Made by a program: the position numbers and the translations under genes
In this document: positions 61,766-64,000 of the stretch, piece by piece
How the letters are laid out: each line of letters opens with the position of its first letter
Position numbering within the stretch: position 1 is the first letter of the stretch
Assembly (NCBI RefSeq): GCF_000282135.1
Contig: NZ_AKJW01000059.1
Coordinates: forward strand, 62,001-126,000
Source: Herbaspirillum sp. CF444
Lineage (GTDB): Bacteria > Pseudomonadota > Gammaproteobacteria > Burkholderiales > Burkholderiaceae_D
Direction: 5' to 3'
DNA: 64,000 bases
The notes under the pieces: generated by a model
Seen by the model: the letters and a program-made list of their open reading frames with translations, nothing else
Database searches by the model: none
Told to the model about the DNA's origin: nothing

Positions 61766-62290
61766 ATGTTGAATCTGAAAAAACACCTGATGATCGGCGT
61801 TGCCGCCGCGGGTATCGGTCTGACAGCCATGTCCTCGTTCGCCCAGATGCCGCCGGCCGATGGCAACGGCGCAGCTCCGGCCGGACGCCATGCCCCGACC
61901 GCCGACCAGATCGCCAAATTCGAACAGCATCGCGCCAAGCGCCAGGCCCAATTGCACGACAAGCTGAAGATCACCGCCGCGCAGGAAGGCGCCTGGAAGA
62001 CCTTCACGGAAAAGTCCGCGCCGATGCATCCGGCCGCGTGGGGTCGCCCAAGCAAGGACGAATGGAACAAGCTGACCACGCCGGAACGCCTGGACCGTCA
62101 TCTGGACATGATGAAAAAAATGGAAGCGCGCATGACGGACCGCATCGCGGCGACGAAGGAATTTTATGCCGTGTTGTCGCCGGAACAGCAAAAAACCTTC
62201 GACCAGGAATTCCGCAAGATGGAAGAACACCGCTTCAAACACGGCCGTTTTGGTCATGATGGCGGCGGCGATCAGGCTGCAAAGAAATAA
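61766..62290 (+). CDS. Spy/CpxP-family periplasmic chaperone-like protein
   Basis: 174 residues from ATG 61766 with GAAAGGAAAC ahead. Signal peptide ends at SFAQ (about residue 26). The remainder is helical with two LTxxQ-like motifs (LKITAAQEGAW and LSPEQQKTFDQEF), the hallmark of CpxP/Spy proteins. Such proteins bind unfolded periplasmic proteins and are induced by envelope stress. Divergent from the two-component pair, so probably controlled by it. Confidence 0.85.
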   Translation: MLNLKKHLMIGVAAAGIGLTAMSSFAQMPPADGNGAAPAGRHAPTADQIAKFEQHRAKRQAQLHDKLKITAAQEGAWKTFTEKSAPMHPAAWGRPSKDEWNKLTTPERLDRHLDMMKKMEARMTDRIAATKEFYAVLSPEQQKTFDQEFRKMEEHRFKHGRFGHDGGGDQAAKK

Positions 62291-62598
62291 TATTCTTTTG
62301 TAATCAAGGCCTTGTGCATATGTTTATGCACAAGGCCTTTTGGTTTTCCAGATATGTCCAGGATGCTTTTTGTCATGCAATGATGAACAATCCACTATTT
62401 CATCATCGTGTCGTCATGCTTCTGGACGATAATATCGCGTTGGCTTTTCCGGCTTCTTTGCCGGACTGAATTGTTGCACCTGATTCCCGTAACCGATGAC
62501 GAGTGCATTTTGTGAACACCAGCGACGGGTCAGTTGCCGGCGATGCTGATGTTCATGAAATGTCTTGATTAACACCTATCCGTTTCCTGTCTTCCAAG
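62291..62598. other. Non-coding spacer before the RND adaptor gene
   Basis: 308 bp with the terminator above, then a small hairpin CCGGC TTCTTT GCCGG at about 62449-62464. A -10-like GATAAT occurs near 62427-62432. No gene is supported. Confidence 0.5.
62306..62343 (+). terminator. Terminator after the Spy/CpxP-like gene
   Basis: AAGGCCTTGTGCATA and the complementary ATGCACAAGGCCTTT, about 15 bp after the stop, then a T tract. Very strong. Confidence 0.9.
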
Positions 62599-64000
62599 AT
62601 GACTACCACACCGACTCCCGATAACAAGCAAGCGCCATCCTCCTCTTCTGCCGTCGGCAAACCGGGCTTGCTCAGGCGTTGGTGGTTCTGGGTTTTGCTG
62701 GTGGTGCTGGCGGGAGGCGGGTATTCCTACTGGAGCCATAAACGCGCAGCGACGGCCGAGCAGGCTCAGGGCGGACCTGGTGGTGCAGGTGGTCAGGGTG
62801 GTCCCGGCGGCAAGGGACGACGCGGCGCCGGCGGTCCGGGCGGCTTCGGCACCATGGGTCTGTCGCCGGTGGGCGTGGCATTGGCCAAGACGGCGGATGT
62901 CAATGTCTACCTGACCGGCCTGGGCGGCGTCACGCCGACGGCGACGGCGACGGTGCGCAGCCGAGTCGACGGTCAGTTGATGAAGCTGCATTTCAAGGAA
63001 GGCCAACTGGTCAAGCAGGGCGATTTGCTGGCGGAGCTCGATGCGCGCCCTTACGAGGTTGCCGTGACCCAGGCCGAAGGCCAGCTGGCGCGCGACCAGG
63101 CCCTGCTCAATGCGGCGCAGCTCGATTTGAAGCGTTACCGCACGTTGCTGGCGCAAGATTCCATCGCCAGCCAGCAGGTCGATACCCAGGCTGCACTCGT
63201 CAAGCAATACGAAGGCACGGTCAAGTCCGACCAGGGCAACCTCGCCAGCGCGCGCCTGCAACTGACTTATTCGCGCGTGACCGCGCCGGTCAGCGGCCGT
63301 ACCGGCCTGCGCCAGGTCGATATCGGCAACATCGTCCATTCCAGCGACACCAGCGGCATCGTCATCATCACGCAAGTGCAGCCGATCACGACGATCTTCA
63401 GCATCCCCGAAGACAATATCCCGGCCGTCATGAAACAGCTGCAAGCCGGCAAAAAACTGGCGACCGACGCCTGGGACCGCGAGCAGAAAAACAAGTTGGC
63501 CAGCGGCACCTTGCTGACCATCGACAACCAGGTCGATGCAACCACCGGCACGGTCAAGCTCAAGGCGCAGTTCCCGAATACCGACTTCGCGCTGTTTCCG
63601 AACCAGTTCGTCAATATCCGCATGCTGCTCGATACCCGCCAGGGCGCGACGGTGATTCCAAGCGCGGCGATTCAGCGCGGCTCCAAGGGCTTGTTCGTCT
63701 ATGTCGTCAAGCAAGACAACAGCGTCACCGTGCGCAACGTCAAGACAGGTCCGACCGAAGGCGACGTGACCGCCATCGAAGACGGCGTGGCTTCCGGTGA
63801 AACCGTGGTGGTCGACGGCATCGACCGCCTGCGCGAAGGCGCCAAGGTGGAGCCGGTCATGCGCGGCGGCGCCGACGATCCTGCCAACAAGCTGACTGAA
63901 AAAGCCGGCCCGCGCCGTCACAAGGCGGCGGGTGCAGGTGCTCCTGGCGCTGCTGCTGCCGGTACTGCCGGTGCTGCAGGTGCATCCGGCACATCCGCCG
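62599..64000 (+). CDS. RND efflux periplasmic adaptor subunit (MdtA-like), 3' partial
   Basis: The frame is open from the ATG at 62599 to the end of the window, 467 codons without a stop. A membrane anchor lies at about residues 27-44 ([16 protein letters not shown]). Residues about 54-92 form a Gly-rich linker ([17 protein letters not shown]), then the adaptor core with the barrel-sandwich halves ([14 protein letters not shown] and [18 protein letters not shown]) and coiled hairpin ([20 protein letters not shown]). The tail (~440-467) is Ala/Gly-rich. The pump genes should follow outside. A regulatory link with the adjacent two-component system is likely, as mdtABC is with BaeSR in E. coli. 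Confidence 0.85.
   Translation, partial: MTTTPTPDNKQAPSSSSAVGKPGLLRRWWFWVLLVVLAGGGYSYWSHKRAATAEQAQGGPGGAGGQGGPGGKGRRGAGGPGGFGTMGLSPVGVALAKTADVNVYLTGLGGVTPTATATVRSRVDGQLMKLHFKEGQLVKQGDLLAELDARPYEVAVTQAEGQLARDQALLNAAQLDLKRYRTLLAQDSIASQQVDTQAALVKQYEGTVKSDQGNLASARLQLTYSRVTAPVSGRTGLRQVDIGNIVHSSDTSGIVIITQVQPITTIFSIPEDNIPAVMKQLQAGKKLATDAWDREQKNKLASGTLLTIDNQVDATTGTVKLKAQFPNTDFALFPNQFVNIRMLLDTRQGATVIPSAAIQRGSKGLFVYVVKQDNSVTVRNVKTGPTEGDVTAIEDGVASGETVVVDGIDRLREGAKVEPVMRGGADDPANKLTEKAGPRRHKAAGAGAPGAAAAGTAGAAGASGTSA

Overview
This window looks like a piece of a GC-rich betaproteobacterial chromosome, most likely Oxalobacteraceae (Herbaspirillum or a close relative). The evidence is the rpsP-rimM-trmD-rplS order, etfBA next to a long acyl-CoA dehydrogenase, a DUF3579 gene, an NAD-linked fds-type formate dehydrogenase like that of Cupriavidus, and proteins with a beta-proteobacterial character. 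The genus is inferred from gene content; no database search was possible. No insertion sequence, integrase, CRISPR array or rRNA gene was seen.

Layout. 1-1492: two D-aminopeptidase-type genes (a 5'-truncated P1/DmpA-like peptidase and an M55/DppA-like peptidase), ending at a bidirectional terminator. 1588-2169: a small lipoprotein gene. 2211-20142 (all minus): a tightly overlapping 20-gene aryl polyene (APE) pigment cluster. It holds a chain-length-factor-like protein, two acyl carrier proteins, a ligase fused to a dehydratase, two ketosynthases, a ketoreductase, a stand-alone dehydratase, an aromatic amino-acid ammonia lyase, a thioesterase, a glycosyltransferase, two acyltransferases, a LolA-like carrier, an MMPL exporter, an FAD oxidoreductase, a DUF3261-type lipoprotein and a phosphopantetheinyl transferase. 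Its promoter region (about 20200-20240) has a perfect inverted repeat around the -10 box.

20143-24707 is visibly AT-rich and unlike the rest. It has a long non-coding stretch with a minus-strand terminator, then three overlapping genes (glycosyltransferase-like, NodB-type deacetylase, formyltransferase). It ends at the 3' end of a tRNA-Leu(CAA), the usual place for transferred DNA. The three proteins together suggest replacement of an N-acetyl group by an N-formyl group on a surface glycan.

24933-38391: an APC permease, a small periplasmic protein, a tartrate/D-malate dehydrogenase, and a formate module: a ModE-like/periplasmic-binding-like regulator divergent from an oxalate/formate antiporter, a small membrane protein and fdsGBA-fdhD-fdsD. 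38737-45903: a LacI regulator, a polar-amino-acid-type ABC transporter, and kguE-, kguK- and kguD-like enzymes, which together look like a 2-ketogluconate utilisation operon with an unusual importer. Two matching palindromes (TGGAACCGGTTCCA type) mark the likely operators. Two REP-doublet (REPIN-like) palindromic elements lie at 37141 and 40896.

46138-59349: housekeeping genes: etfBA and an acyl-CoA dehydrogenase, a TM2 protein, the rpsP-rimM-trmD-rplS operon, a NUDIX hydrolase, a CobD/CbiB-family protein, DUF3579, fumC, two Tyr/Pro-rich envelope proteins, and trpS with a terminator in its leader. 59403-64000: an OmpR/EnvZ-type two-component system divergent from a Spy/CpxP-like chaperone, then the start of an MdtA-type RND adaptor that runs off the window. 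The layout suggests an envelope-stress/efflux unit.
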